Assembly (NCBI RefSeq): GCF_958295425.1
Contig: NC_081142.1
Span: 14,520,821-14,584,820 of the forward strand
Direction of reading: 5' to 3'
Length of the DNA: 64,000 nt
Source of the DNA: Solea solea
Taxonomy: Eukaryota > Chordata > Actinopteri > Pleuronectiformes > Soleidae
The position numbers and the translations under genes are program-made. Positions within the stretch are counted from its first letter, which is position 1. The number at the start of each line of letters is the position of its first letter. Positions 24,063 to 47,834 of the stretch are shown here, piece by piece. Under the pieces are notes generated by a model. The model was not told the DNA's origin and searched no databases. It saw only the letters and a program-made list of their open reading frames with translations.

Positions 24063-25174
24063 GCCTCACCAGTTATAAAGGTTATTCATTTACTTGTCAG
24101 CTATTTCCTTATTCCATTATTTTCTGCCACCTGCATACATTTATACAGTTTATAGTAGGGGTTGGAACAGTTCACAAAAGCCACGGTTTGGTTCATTTTG
24201 CGGTTTTGGGTCACGGTTTTCTGGTGGGTTGTTTTTTTTTTCTATTTTTTTTACACTCATACCATACCATGTATCAGCTCTATAGCCTAATAATTAGATT
24301 TTTTTTTTTTTCTTAAGAACATGTCATGCAATCTTGCAAAAACTGAAATAATGAGGCAGCTTCATTAGGGGTTAAGTAACAATCCAGACATTTTGAAACA
24401 GTAAGAGGAGAGACGTTGCTGCATTTACACGTTTATATATTTATTCCATTCTGTCACTGCTTGTGTCAGTGCTTCAGAAAGAAAGGGGGGCGTGGCAGAA
24501 AATAATAGAGAACCACTGCTACAATTCTGATTGGGAAGAGACCACGCTTGAGTTTATATATCGTTTCGTTTACAAGTTATTGAACCGGAATGTCCGAACC
24601 TGTCGATATCTTTCCAACTTTACCGAACTGTGATGTCTCCGCAGATGCGGCAGCACATTTGAAGTGTTGCCGCCAGCATAAGTAACGCGTGTTGTGCAGT
24701 GCTTGCATACAGTTTCAGTTTTGTCCACCAACTTTTTTACCGCTGTCGTCATAGGTTACAGTAAATCCGAAATGCTCCCACACAAGAGAGCGAAACGATG
24801 CTGCCTGCACATCCACCAACTCTGGGGCGCCGGTCTTCTCTTGACATGTTTGCAACTGACGGGAAAAAGACTTCACGCTACGTTGCGTGTCATAAACCGA
24901 ACGGTACGCACGTGTCCCGAACCGTGACAAGCATACCGAACGGGACGGGATTTTTGAATGAACCTTTCCACCCCTAGTTTATAGTGTTTATAGTCTCCTA
25001 TCAATACATTTTTATTTAACAATGTTGCAAATGAAGAGCAAAATGTTTGTGACCACTTACAGTTCAGTAATAAGACTGTGGTAATAACTTTTACTACAGT
25101 AATATTTACTGTTATTTAATATTTAACATGCCATGTTGTTGTTATTTAGTAATCACAAGTAATAGCTTGGTAAT
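24063..25174. repeat. Duplicated non-coding segment, copy B (interrupted)
   Basis: Counterpart of 21768-22143. The match runs from the left end to tacagtttatag, is interrupted by an 821-bp hAT element, and resumes at tttatagtgttta through aagactgtgg and ccatgttgttgttattt to agcttggtaat. The insertion therefore postdates the duplication. Confidence 0.75.
24156..24976. mobile_element. hAT element with BED-finger remnant
   Basis: Begins taggggttggaacagttcac and ends gaacctttccacccct(a), flanked by a perfect 8-bp duplication gtttatag (24148-24155 and 24977-24984). On the minus strand, about 24900-24590 encodes a BED zinc-finger fragment in two frames: WEHFGFTVTYDDSGKKV, then, after a frameshift, VCKHCTTRV and LPHLRRHH (CxxC...HxxxxH-type spacing). 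No catalytic transposase domain remains. Deletion derivative of a hAT (ZBED-like) transposon. Confidence 0.87.
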
Positions 25175-25956
25175 GACAAAGGTGGGTCATATTATTAAAT
25201 CTAAATTCTACAGATGGACACTTTCACATCTATATCAAGATGTGGATGTTGAACATCACTTTTATAGCTGTAAAGCTGGTGTTATTTATATGATATTATT
25301 ACACTGGTATGAAACTCAGCATGACGTCGACCTGTAAATGATTGAATAAAGGTTGTTCTAGCTGACAGATGGGTCACACTGTACGTTCACAGGACTGCAT
25401 GAAGTATCTCGTCTGTTTGAAAAGTAAGAAAAGGAGGAAACACCGGTGTCGCAGTGAATGTTGCAAAAATACAGTATACGACAGTGTTACGGCCTCTGCC
25501 GTATTGGTTTGCTGTTTGTGTGGTGTATTTTGTTTCCCCATAAACGTATTTTAACAGTGGTTAACTGGATAATTGTTTGTGGGCAGGGTTTAATGGGGAA
25601 TATACTGATTTACATGCAATTTGTTTAAACAGATAAGCATCTGGTTTTATGTTACTACCATCTACCCCGTGGTCGTATCAACAGGAAGCAGCTGTTCACG
25701 TGAACGCCATTTAAAATAAAACCACAAGCCATTTCCATTTGACACAGGCCTCAACAGGATGGACAAATGAACACGACTCTTTCTGACCCTATAACCGATA
25801 CTAATCATCAAACTACTGTAAACTACAAACTACAGTGTGCACAGTTCTAATATTCTGGATCTTTTCCTTAACTACTATTACAGAAAATGTCACTAAAATG
25901 ATTTTTTTTGCTGATTAGAAATGTGTTTGGTTTTTTTTCTCTGCAGAGATTCAAGG

Positions 25957-27102
25957 ATGAAGAGAATCAGATGTAGAACATTCTGGCTGGCAGCCGGTCT
26001 TGGTGTGTTGGTCCTCAGTCTCTGTAGGAATTATAGTGACCAAATAAAAAACCTTCACAAATGGGAAAACATAAACAAACGCATCTATGATGATGAGAGA
26101 CAAGAGCAGGACAGTCAAATTAGACAAGAACCCCCGAGCCATTATGTCTTCCCCTGGCCAAATTGTCAAGAAAATACATCTGCTGCGAACGTCACAGATT
26201 TCAGCTCTCTTCCTGGTCATATTAAAGACTTTCTGTACTATCGACACTGTCGGCATTTCCCCATGCTACTGGACGTTCCAGACAAATGTGGAGGAGCGAA
26301 TAAATCTGCAGATGTCTTCCTCCTTCTTGTCATTAAGAGCTCCCCCGGAAACTACGAACGCAGAGAGGTACTGCGCAAAACCTGGGCTAAAGAGAGGCTA
26401 CACAATGGTAAGAAGATTCACAGGGTCTTCATCTCAGGAACAACTGATACTGGTTTTGAAAAACTGAGACAGAACAAACTACTTGAAATGGAGCATCGTG
26501 AGTACAATGACATTCTCCAATGGGACTTTGTGGACACATTCTTCAACCTCACACTGAAGCAGATACTCTTCCTCGAATGGATGGAGAGGAACTGTCCAAA
26601 TGCTCGCTTCTTGCTGAACGGTGATGATGATGTTTTTGCCAACACAGACAACATGGTGGAGTATCTCCAAAGCTTCAAGGACAATGATGGAAGCAAACAC
26701 CTCTTTGCCGGCCATTTGATACAGAATGTTGGACCCATCAGAAACCCACATAGCAAATATTTTATCCCTGTTCAAGTGCAAGAGTCAAATTCATACCCCC
26801 CTTATTGTGGTGGTGGGGGCTTCCTCCTGTCTGGCTATACAGCTATGGTCATATACAACATGTCTCAGTCCATTCCCATTCTTCCCATTGATGATGTTTA
26901 CATGGGGATGTGCCTGGCCAAAGCAGGACTTAAGCCTTTTTACCATATGGGTGTGAAGACTGCCGGAATGAATATTCCCTCCAAAAAAGTGGATAAATAT
27001 GACCCTTGCTATTATAAAGACATGTTATTGGTGCACAGATTCCTTCCAGGTGGCATATTTCTTATGTGGCAAAGAATACATGACTCCAAACTGAAATGTT
27101 AA
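25957..27102 (+). CDS. b3gnt3: Beta-1,3-N-acetylglucosaminyltransferase 3-like, copy 1
   Basis: Golgi type II membrane glycosyltransferase of family GT31, expected to add GlcNAc in beta-1,3 linkage to galactose (core-1 extension / polylactosamine). The whole 381-residue protein is in one exon that starts after acceptor ctctgcag at 25946; the ATG follows 10 nt later. Features: membrane anchor at residues about 9-25 (FWLAAGLGVLVLSLC), stem, catalytic domain from about 85, RKTWAKE near 149, the metal-binding FLLNGDDDVFANTD near 220-233, PPYCGGGGFLLSG near 285, and PIDDVYMGMCLAKAG near 310. Human B3GNT3 has 372 residues and lies beside JAK3, which supports the name; B3GNT7/B3GNT2 relatives cannot be fully excluded. 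A closely similar copy lies tail to tail at 31.1-32.2 kb. Non-coding first exon(s) upstream were not located. Confidence 0.88.
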   Translation: MKRIRCRTFWLAAGLGVLVLSLCRNYSDQIKNLHKWENINKRIYDDERQEQDSQIRQEPPSHYVFPWPNCQENTSAANVTDFSSLPGHIKDFLYYRHCRHFPMLLDVPDKCGGANKSADVFLLLVIKSSPGNYERREVLRKTWAKERLHNGKKIHRVFISGTTDTGFEKLRQNKLLEMEHREYNDILQWDFVDTFFNLTLKQILFLEWMERNCPNARFLLNGDDDVFANTDNMVEYLQSFKDNDGSKHLFAGHLIQNVGPIRNPHSKYFIPVQVQESNSYPPYCGGGGFLLSGYTAMVIYNMSQSIPILPIDDVYMGMCLAKAGLKPFYHMGVKTAGMNIPSKKVDKYDPCYYKDMLLVHRFLPGGIFLMWQRIHDSKLKC

Positions 27103-27788
27103 TATTTCAGTGTTTAGTAGCATGAGGGGGCAGTATGCTGCACACAGTTAATCAACTCTAGGGTTGGTATCAGGTCAGAGGCGCATAGCAATTTAACATG
27201 ACATGCACTAAGAATGTGTGCAGGTTGCACCTGACAAGATAAAGTTCATCATTCTAATAATAAATCCAGCCTAAATATTTCTTTCTTTATACTAGTTGAC
27301 AATGACACCTTTTTGACACCAGTTTACAACCAAAAGGGTTGGTTGGGGTTGCTTTGAATAGTTTAAGCAAGCAAACAAATATTCATTTGCATACAGCAAG
27401 CTGAAGCTGAATGAAAAGAATTTGCAGGCAACAAAAAAAACTAACCCCACCATTAACGCAAAAAAAACCTCAACACAGGCCTATGGAAATGCCAGGCAAC
27501 GTTAGAGAGAGAGGAACCAACAAAGAGGAGCACGGAGACTAATTACTCAAGGGAACATTGGATAATTGGGGCACAAGTGAAAAACATCCAGGCAGACAGT
27601 CACATAAGTGATGATCAGAAGTAAAAATTAGCAACAGACATGTGATAAGAAACAACAAATGAACAGGAGAGAGCAGGATATATAAAGATCAACATAGTAA
27701 CGTTTGCTTTAGCTCAGTGATTTATATTCAGTGGTTTTATGTTAAGTTAAGTAAGTTAAGTAAGACTTGGGCAAATGTTCTGTACGTA

Positions 27789-28298
27789 CACTCAACAAAA
27801 ATATAAACACCGCATTTATTGTCCCCATTTTCCATGAATAGAAGCAAAATATGCAAACTAAAGATTCATTTCTCTTAGATTTGTGTGACAAATGTGTTAG
27901 ATTCTGTAGTAATGTGCACTACAGTCATCCATCCACCTGACATCAGTGATTCAGATAAAGATGCTGATGGAAGAGCGTGGTTATTGTTCATGTGAGCCTT
28001 GGACTGCTCACAATAAAAGGCCACACTAAAATTTGCAAAACCTTTATTAGACACTTAACTAAAGTGTCACTCTTACGACTGTCTCTAGGGCAGCAACAAA
28101 ACATGGGTAAGGCACACGTGACGTGAAATAAGACGAGTGTTGATACAAGTTTAACGTGCAATGAAGTGTGGAAGTGGGTGTCAGTGTCTGGTGTGACTGC
28201 ACTGTTGATCATCTTAAATCTTACACCTCTTTCCTTGATTTCATAGAAAATGGTAGCAAAAACAAAAGTGTTGCATCTATATTTTTTGCGTGTCAGTG
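27789..28298. mobile_element. Tc1/mariner-type deletion derivative (510 bp)
   Basis: Starts cactcaacaaaaatataaac and ends tatattttttgcgtgtcagtg, flanked by TA on both sides. A second pair of inverted sub-terminal matches (tgtccccattttccatgaa / ttcatagaaaatggtagc) supports Tc1-like ends. The interior has no transposase frame. It lies between the two b3gnt3-like genes. Confidence 0.82.
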
Positions 28299-29159
28299 TA
28301 GATCTGTACAGACCTTTTTTAAATAATGCGTTCTGTGTATTACATGATTATATCATTTTTGTCAGCTTGACTCCTAGTTGAATATTGTTTCAAAAAACAC
28401 CAATGACCAAATTTCAGTTTGCTTACTGACTTCACTTTTTTTAAATTATTATTTTAAAATTAGGGACAGCACACATCAATGAACATTCACGTGTAAATAT
28501 GCCAAATATAAATTATTATAAATTATATCATATATGTACATATATATGTATATATATATCTATATATACATAATACGGTCAGACATGAATGTGAACTACA
28601 GCGTGACTGGTGGGTGGAGGATAACAAAGACAAGGTGGTGAAGTTAGTTGTAGAGTTAAAACTTTGACTTGTGCAGGGATATTATAATGCCATGCACACA
28701 GGCTTACAAAAAACAATTACTCAGGGTTTAGTAAGACAGATGCTGTCTTATTCTTTTGTCTGTTATTTTATTTTATTTACTATTCTTTTGTCTCGACATT
28801 CAGATGAAGGCATGAGTGGTAATGTGTAGATTTTTTTATATTTGATATGCAAAGTTCGATTTTTATACAAATGTTACTCTAACAGAACCACTGTTGAGAT
28901 GTTTTGCAGGAATCAAAGCATATATCATCAGTTATGTACAACAATCACACAACCAAATATCAATCATCAGTACTATAGGCCATTCTTCAAAATAAAAGTT
29001 GGTATTTTTTCTTTTTCAATGTCTACTGAATAAACTTGTCTACAGTTTGTGTCTCCTTATTATACATAAGGTTAGTATTTTGTTGTTGGAAATCACCTAT
29101 TTTATGACAGCAGATTAATTTAATTTATACATTTTCTTTTATAGTACATGCTGTTGTAT

Positions 29160-29250
29160 ACTGTTGCATATCATATACAGTATAGTATGTATATATACTG
29201 TATATATATGTATATATATGTATATATATATATATATATATATGTATATG
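29160..29250. repeat. AT-rich microsatellite (TATATG/TA)n
   Basis: About 90 bp of tatatatgtatata sequence; a similar shorter tract occurs at about 28535-28572. Confidence 0.85.
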
Positions 29251-30389
29251 TTGACACAACTTAAGTTGCACTGCTGGGATTAGTTATGAATTCTAAACTA
29301 TGAACAACCACTTACGCTTAAGTGATTTTAGTTGTACAGTTCCTGTAAAACTAGCTCACTGTTAGCCGTCTTTATTGATGTTCATGGGGGTTCGAATCCT
29401 AAAGGGAAAAAAAACCTTATTTTTTTCTTCTTTTTTTTTTTAAACGGGAGTAGGGATAATTGTGCAGAAGTCACAAAATAGACCATTTTAATTTCATTTA
29501 TGTTCATAAAAATGAGCCAAGCGAACTTTTAAATTTGACGTATTTCCAAATGTCATGAATTCAATCCTATTTAAAAAAAAATGTGAGTACTTTTTGCTCG
29601 GATATGTTTATATAGTTGATGAATATGAAAAGATCGCCTATATAGGTTGTGCTGAAAAAAAGGATCACTCTAGATGGCGCAGTCTTATATATAGGTTTTA
29701 CATTTACATTTTTTGTTCCAATATGGAACCAAAAAGCATGTCAACTACACAGTTTCAGTTTGAGGTGAATATGCAGATGCAGCCTAACTTGTCTGTAGGT
29801 GTGAATATGAGTGTGAACGGTTGTTTGTTTGTGAATATTGACCCTGTTATAGGCTGGTGACCTGTTTACATTGCCTCTCCCCCAGTGTCAACAGGAAGCC
29901 AATCCAACTTCCCTGTGACTCTCATGGGACCAAGTAGTAGAGATTATGCATTGATTACAGATTACGTGTGAAGCTGGTGAATGTAGACAATGGTTTCCCT
30001 CTCGATATTTAAATAGTCATTCATATGAAATATATTTTTTTCCATGGTAGTAATGACAAATCCATTATGTGTGGTTTTAGGCAGCAGTAGAACCCTAGAG
30101 AGGGAGGAGGCGAAAGAAAAAGAAAAAAATAATATATTCTTCCATTGATATTTAACCGACTGCTTGAATTTCAATGCACATGCCTTTTCTGTTGAATATT
30201 GAGATTTGTTTTTAAAAGGTGTAAGCCAACAAAATACCTATGAAAGCTGAGCAAAAACAAAGCAAGCTTTTTTAACTGTAGCTAAATTGTCAAAAAAAAT
30301 ACCACATATATACTGTCACACACTGTCTTGTATGTAAAAATTTACCACAAGGGGGCACCACAACTCTTTTTCTTATGGCCTTAAACCAG

Positions 30390-30766
30390 TATGCCTCCTG
30401 GGCCAGAACCAGCTGACCTGAGGGTCCAATCCAGCTGGCAGGATGAATTTTTGAAAACTTCACATTGTGATTAGAATTCAGTTCCAGATACCTAAACGAC
30501 AACCAACTAAATGTTTTGTCCCTTTGTAGATCCACTGTGATCTGTAAATTGTAATGCACATGTGTAAACTGAATTGCACTTATTTTTCTCACGAAGTGTC
30601 AGGTTGTTCATCATATGTTACTTCATTAAATGTAAAGCAAAGGGAAAACGCAGTTGGAGTTCTTGTTGTTTATAGGTTATTATGGTATGATTTTACTGGT
30701 CCGGCCCACTTGAGATCAAATTGTGCTGTATGTGGCCCCTGAACTAAAATGAGTTTGACACCCCTG
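30390..30766. mobile_element. hAT-like repeat, right end only
   Basis: The right end carries tgtggcccctgaactaaaat followed by gagtttgacacccctg, a terminus common to many fish hAT-derived repeats. A matching left terminus was not found, so the left boundary is a guess. Confidence 0.45.
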
Positions 30767-31081
30767 GTTTAGGGACTTAGCATTGAGTAATGGTTACATA
30801 TTTTTAAAATGTATCTTCGGTTTATCTGAATGCAGTGCAGCTTTCACCACTCATTAAACAACCACAACTTGATACACAGAGGCGATATGGAAACAATGTC
30901 ATTAGATAGATGTTGTGGTTATGATTTATTTGCTTCCTGAGGTTACTTACAAACAGTAAAGTACAACCAACACCATACAAACAGATGTAGGTTCACTTCA
31001 AACATTTTCCCTCGGGTGCAGGTAAAAAAGACCTTGTACAGGCTCATAACGTCAGTGGCAACCAGATATGGTACAATTTCA

Positions 31082-32218
31082 TCATACTAATGTGTTTTCA
31101 CATTTAAGATCAGGGTCATGTATTTTTTGCCACAAAAGATATGTGGTACCAGGAATGAATCTGTGCACCAATAACATATCTTTATAATAGCAAGGGTCAT
31201 AATCATCCACTTTACTGGATGGAATGTTTATTCCTGCAGTCTTCACACCCATATGGGAAACGGGACTAAGCCCTGCTTTGGCCAGGCACATCCCCATGTA
31301 AACATCATCAATAGGAAATATGGTAACGTACTGAGACACATTGTATATGACCATAGCTGTATAGCCAGACAGGAGGAAGCCCCCACCACCACAATAAGGG
31401 GGGTATGATTCTGGCACATATACTTGAACTGGTATAAAGTACTTATTTCCATATAATCTGATGGGTCCAACATTCTGAATCAAATGGCCGGCAAAGAGGT
31501 GTTTGTCTCCATCATTGTCCTTGAGGCTTTGGAGATACTCCACCATGTTGTCTGTGTTGGCAAAAACATCATCATCACCATTCAGCAAGAAGCGAGCATT
31601 TGGACAGTTCTTCTCCATCCATTCGAGGAAGAGTATCTGCTTCAGTGTGAGGTTGAGGAATGTGTCCACAAAGTCCCATTGGAGAATGTCATTGTACTCA
31701 TGATGCTCCAGTTCAAGTAGTTTGTTCTGCCTCACTGTTTCAGAACTGATATCAGTTGTTCCTGAGATGAAGACCCTGTGGATCTTCTTACCATTGTGCA
31801 ATCTCTCTTTAGCCCAGGTTTTGCGCAGTACCTCTCTACGTTCGTAGTTTCTTGGGGAGCTTTTAATGACCAGAAGGAGGAAGACATCTGCAGATTTATT
31901 AGCTCCTCCACATTTGTCTGGAACGTTCAGTAGCATGGGGAAATGCCGACAGTGTCGATAGTAAAGAAAGTTTTGTATATGTTCAGGAAGATAGTTGAAA
32001 TCTGTGGTGTTGGCAGCAAATGCATTTTGTTGACATGCTGACCATGAAAAGATGTAGGTGCTGTTTTTGTTGGGTTGCCATATTTGATTTTTCTCCACCT
32101 TTCCCTCATTATTAGAGAGCCAAATGGTTTTCCGGTCACTAAAATAATTACACAGATGGAGAAACAGCACACCAAGAGCTACTGCCACCATGAATTCTCT
32201 GGTTCTCATTCTTCTCAT
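31082..32218 (-). CDS. b3gnt3: Beta-1,3-N-acetylglucosaminyltransferase 3-like, copy 2
   Basis: Second GT31 enzyme, 378 residues in a single coding exon, on the opposite strand to copy 1 and facing it tail to tail. Start context matches copy 1: acceptor ctgcag, 10 nt (agattaaagg), then ATG. Anchor at residues about 9-22, RKTWAKE, NGDDDVFANTD, PPYCGGGGFLLSG and PIDDVYMGMCLAKAG are all intact. From about codon 95 to 250 it is nearly identical to copy 1 in DNA, including silent positions, whereas the first 75 residues and the C-terminal part differ much more. A likely 5' untranslated exon ends at 33010 (donor acag|gtaact on the minus strand). Both copies look functional. Confidence 0.88.
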   Translation of the reverse strand: MRRMRTREFMVAVALGVLFLHLCNYFSDRKTIWLSNNEGKVEKNQIWQPNKNSTYIFSWSACQQNAFAANTTDFNYLPEHIQNFLYYRHCRHFPMLLNVPDKCGGANKSADVFLLLVIKSSPRNYERREVLRKTWAKERLHNGKKIHRVFISGTTDISSETVRQNKLLELEHHEYNDILQWDFVDTFLNLTLKQILFLEWMEKNCPNARFLLNGDDDVFANTDNMVEYLQSLKDNDGDKHLFAGHLIQNVGPIRLYGNKYFIPVQVYVPESYPPYCGGGGFLLSGYTAMVIYNVSQYVTIFPIDDVYMGMCLAKAGLSPVSHMGVKTAGINIPSSKVDDYDPCYYKDMLLVHRFIPGTTYLLWQKIHDPDLKCENTLV

Positions 32219-33009
32219 CCTTTAATCTCTGCAGTGAAGAAACAAAATAATTCATATCAACACATCTAAAACAGAAGGAAAATTAACAGTTAAATAACAA
32301 TTAATCAATATATAATAAGAATGATAACTGTATTTCTGGTATTAAAAGTGGAGCACTATACCTCAAATTATAACAATCTGATTTGGTTATGTACTGCACT
32401 GTTTCCCAATCTCTTTATATGGTGACTGTAACTACAATGACACAATACACAACATCTTCACAAAAGCCAAGTTTTGCACAACAATTTTAGCTTTTCTGAC
32501 TGAGTGTTTATTTTAACAATTATTTTTTTAACTATCAAAATTGGAATTTCAGAGTTCAAAGTTTCCCTGTAACAACTTTTTAACATCCCTCTCAGTCACT
32601 TCATCCAATAGAGCCAGGCCTGGTTGTATCTCATAGAATGTGGTGCGTTTACTTTAACTATAAAATAAATCATATTATTTTCAGTATGTGAAGTAACTTT
32701 GTCGGATTACTAATACCTTTACTTTCAAACAAACGTATGACTTTACACTCTGACGCATAACTGACTTGTTGCTCTTAAATTTCAGAATAGAGGAGAAGTA
32801 TTTCAACTTAGTTGAAAGTTTATCATTGTTACATCGCTTAGATGTTAGCTAGTAGCCACAGCTAGCCGGTGGGTGCACTCAGAGGACTAACACTGACAAG
32901 TGGACACCATAGTGATGGACAGACAGTTTACTGCAGCAGCTGGACGTCACTGGGTCTCAGCGAGGACCAAACACAGTCTGTAGCAGCTGCTGTACAAAAC
33001 TCCAGTTAC

Positions 33010-33100
33010 CTGTAAATCACGTTCTGACAGAATCCAGTTTGCTCGGGTCGTTGCTTGTGACGTCATCCGGCCGCCGGTTACTGGACAGACGTATTTTATG
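33010..33100 (-). promoter_or_regulatory. Probable first exon/promoter of b3gnt3 copy 2
   Basis: On the minus strand this stretch has a TATA-like cataaaatac (33100-33091), a full palindromic CRE tgacgtca (33058-33065) beside a ccggat ETS-like site, and a good splice donor acag|gtaact after 33010. It is GC-richer than its surroundings. The next acceptor in frame is the coding exon at 32229. Transcription start not determinable from sequence. Confidence 0.4.
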
Positions 33101-34724
33101 CGTCGACTGTGACGTTTCACCTAGCACCTGACAGGTAGAGATTTTATTATGTCATGCTAGCATGATACGTAGTACAGACAAATTAACATATATCCACAAC
33201 TATATTCTTGTGATTGATAACAAATAAGTGCCAAGTAGCAGTTGGGAACTTTTATTAACAAACAGAAATTACACATTTGCAAAAACTGCCACTATACAGC
33301 GAAAGTACTTCACTGTATACTGAGCATTATCCAAGCGGAGACTTTCTCCTCCTCGATGACGTCGTGTGTTCTTGGCCGAGTTACAGGAAATGCGAAAAAC
33401 AACTAAATTTGCTGAAAAAAAAAACAAGAAGCCACCAAAAAACAAACGACGAAAAGGTAAATGAAAAGAGGGAATCAAACCGAGCACGCACCTCCACAGG
33501 GAAATACTCCTTATTATTTATGTAACTATTTCGTTCTTTTTTTCCCTTTATTTTTAAACCCCAAACCTATAAACCCTACAGAACACAAGCACCAGGGAAT
33601 GTTAGTGGAGTTAGGGAATGATAATGTTTCTGTGGCGAATGAGTTGGGCTAATAGTAGCTCATTAATGATAAGTTAGCATAAGTCATAAGTTAGCCTTCT
33701 TATAACGTTGTGAAATATCCATGCCATTTTGCCTGTTTGGTGTTTCTCCTGATATTTATCTCAGCCTATGCGACACAAGTTTGATATGCTGGTTTACTAT
33801 TTAGCAGCTTGGTGCTTGTTTATTACTGACGTTGAAGTAGCAGCATTAGCTTGTCTGCTTGTTATTCGTTTGTTTATATAATGATAAGACCAGGCCTACT
33901 ATCAAAATTGTAATTTAAGTTTCCCCAAAACAACTTTTTAACATCCCTCCCAGTCACTTCTTCAAATAGTTCCAGGCCTGGTTGTATCACAGCACTGATA
34001 TCTCACATTCATTTTGGTAGCTACTAGCTAATTTTCTGTTCATTTACTTAAAGGATGATTGTATAACATTTAGGAGCATTTACTGTCAGAAAACAAATAT
34101 ACTGCCCATGAGTTTATAATATTGTAATCTACAGACTCCCTAAATTCTTCCACACTGAACCTTTAATGCAAAGAGGAGGCGGTATTTTAAATGTAATTAA
34201 TAAAAACATGTATTCTCCAAGACTACACAGTCACACATTATTAATTTACAAAAAAAGAGAGTAAACTGACACATTTATCAGTTAAAGAAAAATCATCTAG
34301 TCAACCTGAAGTAAGATCTAGCAGCAAGGAAATAATAATAATAATAATAATGTTAGTTGTTAAAGTTATTTTGAACAGAATCAGATTTCAAACAGACCCT
34401 TTACTTGGTTGTGTTAATTTTGAAGGTTTCCTGCAGTCAGTTCTATGTGTTTGTGTATTGCTGCATTTGTCATGCTGAGTAACAGGGTGGGAGCAATGTT
34501 ACGCCTTTTTCTGGCACTATAAATACCTGTGAAAGCCAGCTTTTTTAAAAACGGTATGAAGTTTTTTTTAATGACTTAATTTCTGACGTTAGTTGTGGAA
34601 CATATTTAACCAATGCCAGTGAGGAGACATGCCAGCATGTGACGTGCTGTCATGACACCTCAAGTTGCTTGCCTTTATTACCCCCTAGTGGTCAATTTGA
34701 ATAAAGCATTCCGTGTAGGTTTTA

Positions 34725-34862
34725 GGTTCGATTGTCTCGGCCCTGCGATGGACTGGCGAACTGTCCAAGGTGTACCCCGCCTATCGCCCTATGTCAGCTG
34801 AGATTGGCATAGCACCCCCGCGACCCTCCGGTGGAGGATAAAGCGGTAGATAATGGATGAAT
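34725..34862 (+). repeat. ATGG-tailed dispersed teleost repeat
   Basis: Reads gcgatggactggcgaactgtcc, ggtgtaccccgcctat, gtcagctgagattggc, cacccccgcgaccctc, then gtagataatggatgaatgg. It is a 3'-end copy of the repeat also at 40.67-40.84 kb and, inverted, at 47.17-47.37 kb. Confidence 0.75.
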
Positions 34863-36097
34863 GGTCTGCTACAGTTGTACACCTTAATTTATCTATTTGC
34901 TTAGTTCTGAGTAATGTGCAGCTTTTGATAATTTGTCCATCCATGATTCACATCTTGGTAGCAATCAGACTTTAAAGATCAGACAGATATTAAAGAAATT
35001 GTCAATATAGGCTTTTTGTGAAGTATGTGAAATAAAGTAGAAGAAAGTTGAGTAAATTTTGACACAATTATTTCAAATTAATGGATTTCCCTAGGTCATA
35101 TTTACATTTACCAAATTAGATTAATTTATTTTTGCCAGGTTTTCAGGTACATGTTTTTGGCATTTACTCTGACTGAAGATATTAGTAATGGTGACTGCAC
35201 CAATTATCCATGATGTTTGGTCAGATTTTTCTAACATTGTCCGCTAATGACCCACAGAAAATTCATAAGCAATCCGGCAGTTGCAGTTTCAGAAATGCAG
35301 ATTCGAATGAATTCTGACTAGCAGCAAATTCATCAAGGCCTTTATGGTCCAAGACTTCACCAGAATGTGTCTAAAAATACATGATTTTATTTACATGATT
35401 GTACTTACTTACAATCCACTTCCACATTTTGTTTGTTTACCTTGTGTTAATTTATCCATTCATTGTTAAAGCATGTAATATTGACACATAAAGGTTTTCA
35501 GTTCAGTGAACGAAATGATGCCATGTCATGTCAGTAAATACATACACAAGTTTGAGTATTAACATTTATTTTTTATATATAGGAAAAAGTATAAAAGGAT
35601 GGAAATATGAAAAAAATGTCTTAGCAAGACCGCACATCATCACAAAAATGCAAAAGCTGTTAATTTATACGTTTCCATGGCAAAGATCACAATCCTTTTT
35701 CAGTTTCTTTTTTGTTATATATATGTATTGTCATAACTTTGGTCTTAAATACAAATGCTTTGCAGTGCAGTGCACCTTACATTTTCTGAATCAAACGGTA
35801 TTTAATTTAGCTATAGTTTTGGTGTGAGAAATATTAGAAATAAAGTAACTGGTAAAGACGTTTGTCTTCCTCATCTTCTTGATAACACAATTTTGTACCA
35901 TCTGCTTGTGTGGAAAGTGGAAAGCATGGTTGTCTCTTAGAGGACTGGGGAAATGCGCTTAAAGGAGATGTTTGGTCACTGATTAAAATCTGCTATCTGC
36001 CACTAAGAAGTTAGAAGATAGAACTGAATTTTCATTTAATCACTGAATGAAAGAAGGTGTCATTTCCTACTGAGTACAATTGTGAGGCTTGTGGTGG

Positions 36098-47834
<11,737 letters not shown>

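Larger units (their letters stand above)
27103..31081. other. Spacer between convergent b3gnt3 copies
   Basis: Holds the 3' ends of both glycosyltransferase genes, a Tc1-type element (27.79-28.30 kb), AT-rich microsatellites near 28.54 and 29.19-29.25 kb, a piece of ATGG-tailed repeat near 29.79-29.86 kb and a hAT-like end near 30.77 kb. No supported gene. Confidence 0.5.
32219..36097. other. Spacer between b3gnt3 copy 2 and jak3
   Basis: Contains the 5' region of b3gnt3 copy 2, a pair of direct repeats (about 32.54-32.63 and 33.90-33.99 kb), an (AAT)n run near 34.33 kb, an ATGG-tailed repeat at 34.73-34.86 kb and the jak3 3' UTR with a possible minus-strand poly(A) signal aataaa at 35570-35565. 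No other gene supported. Confidence 0.5.
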
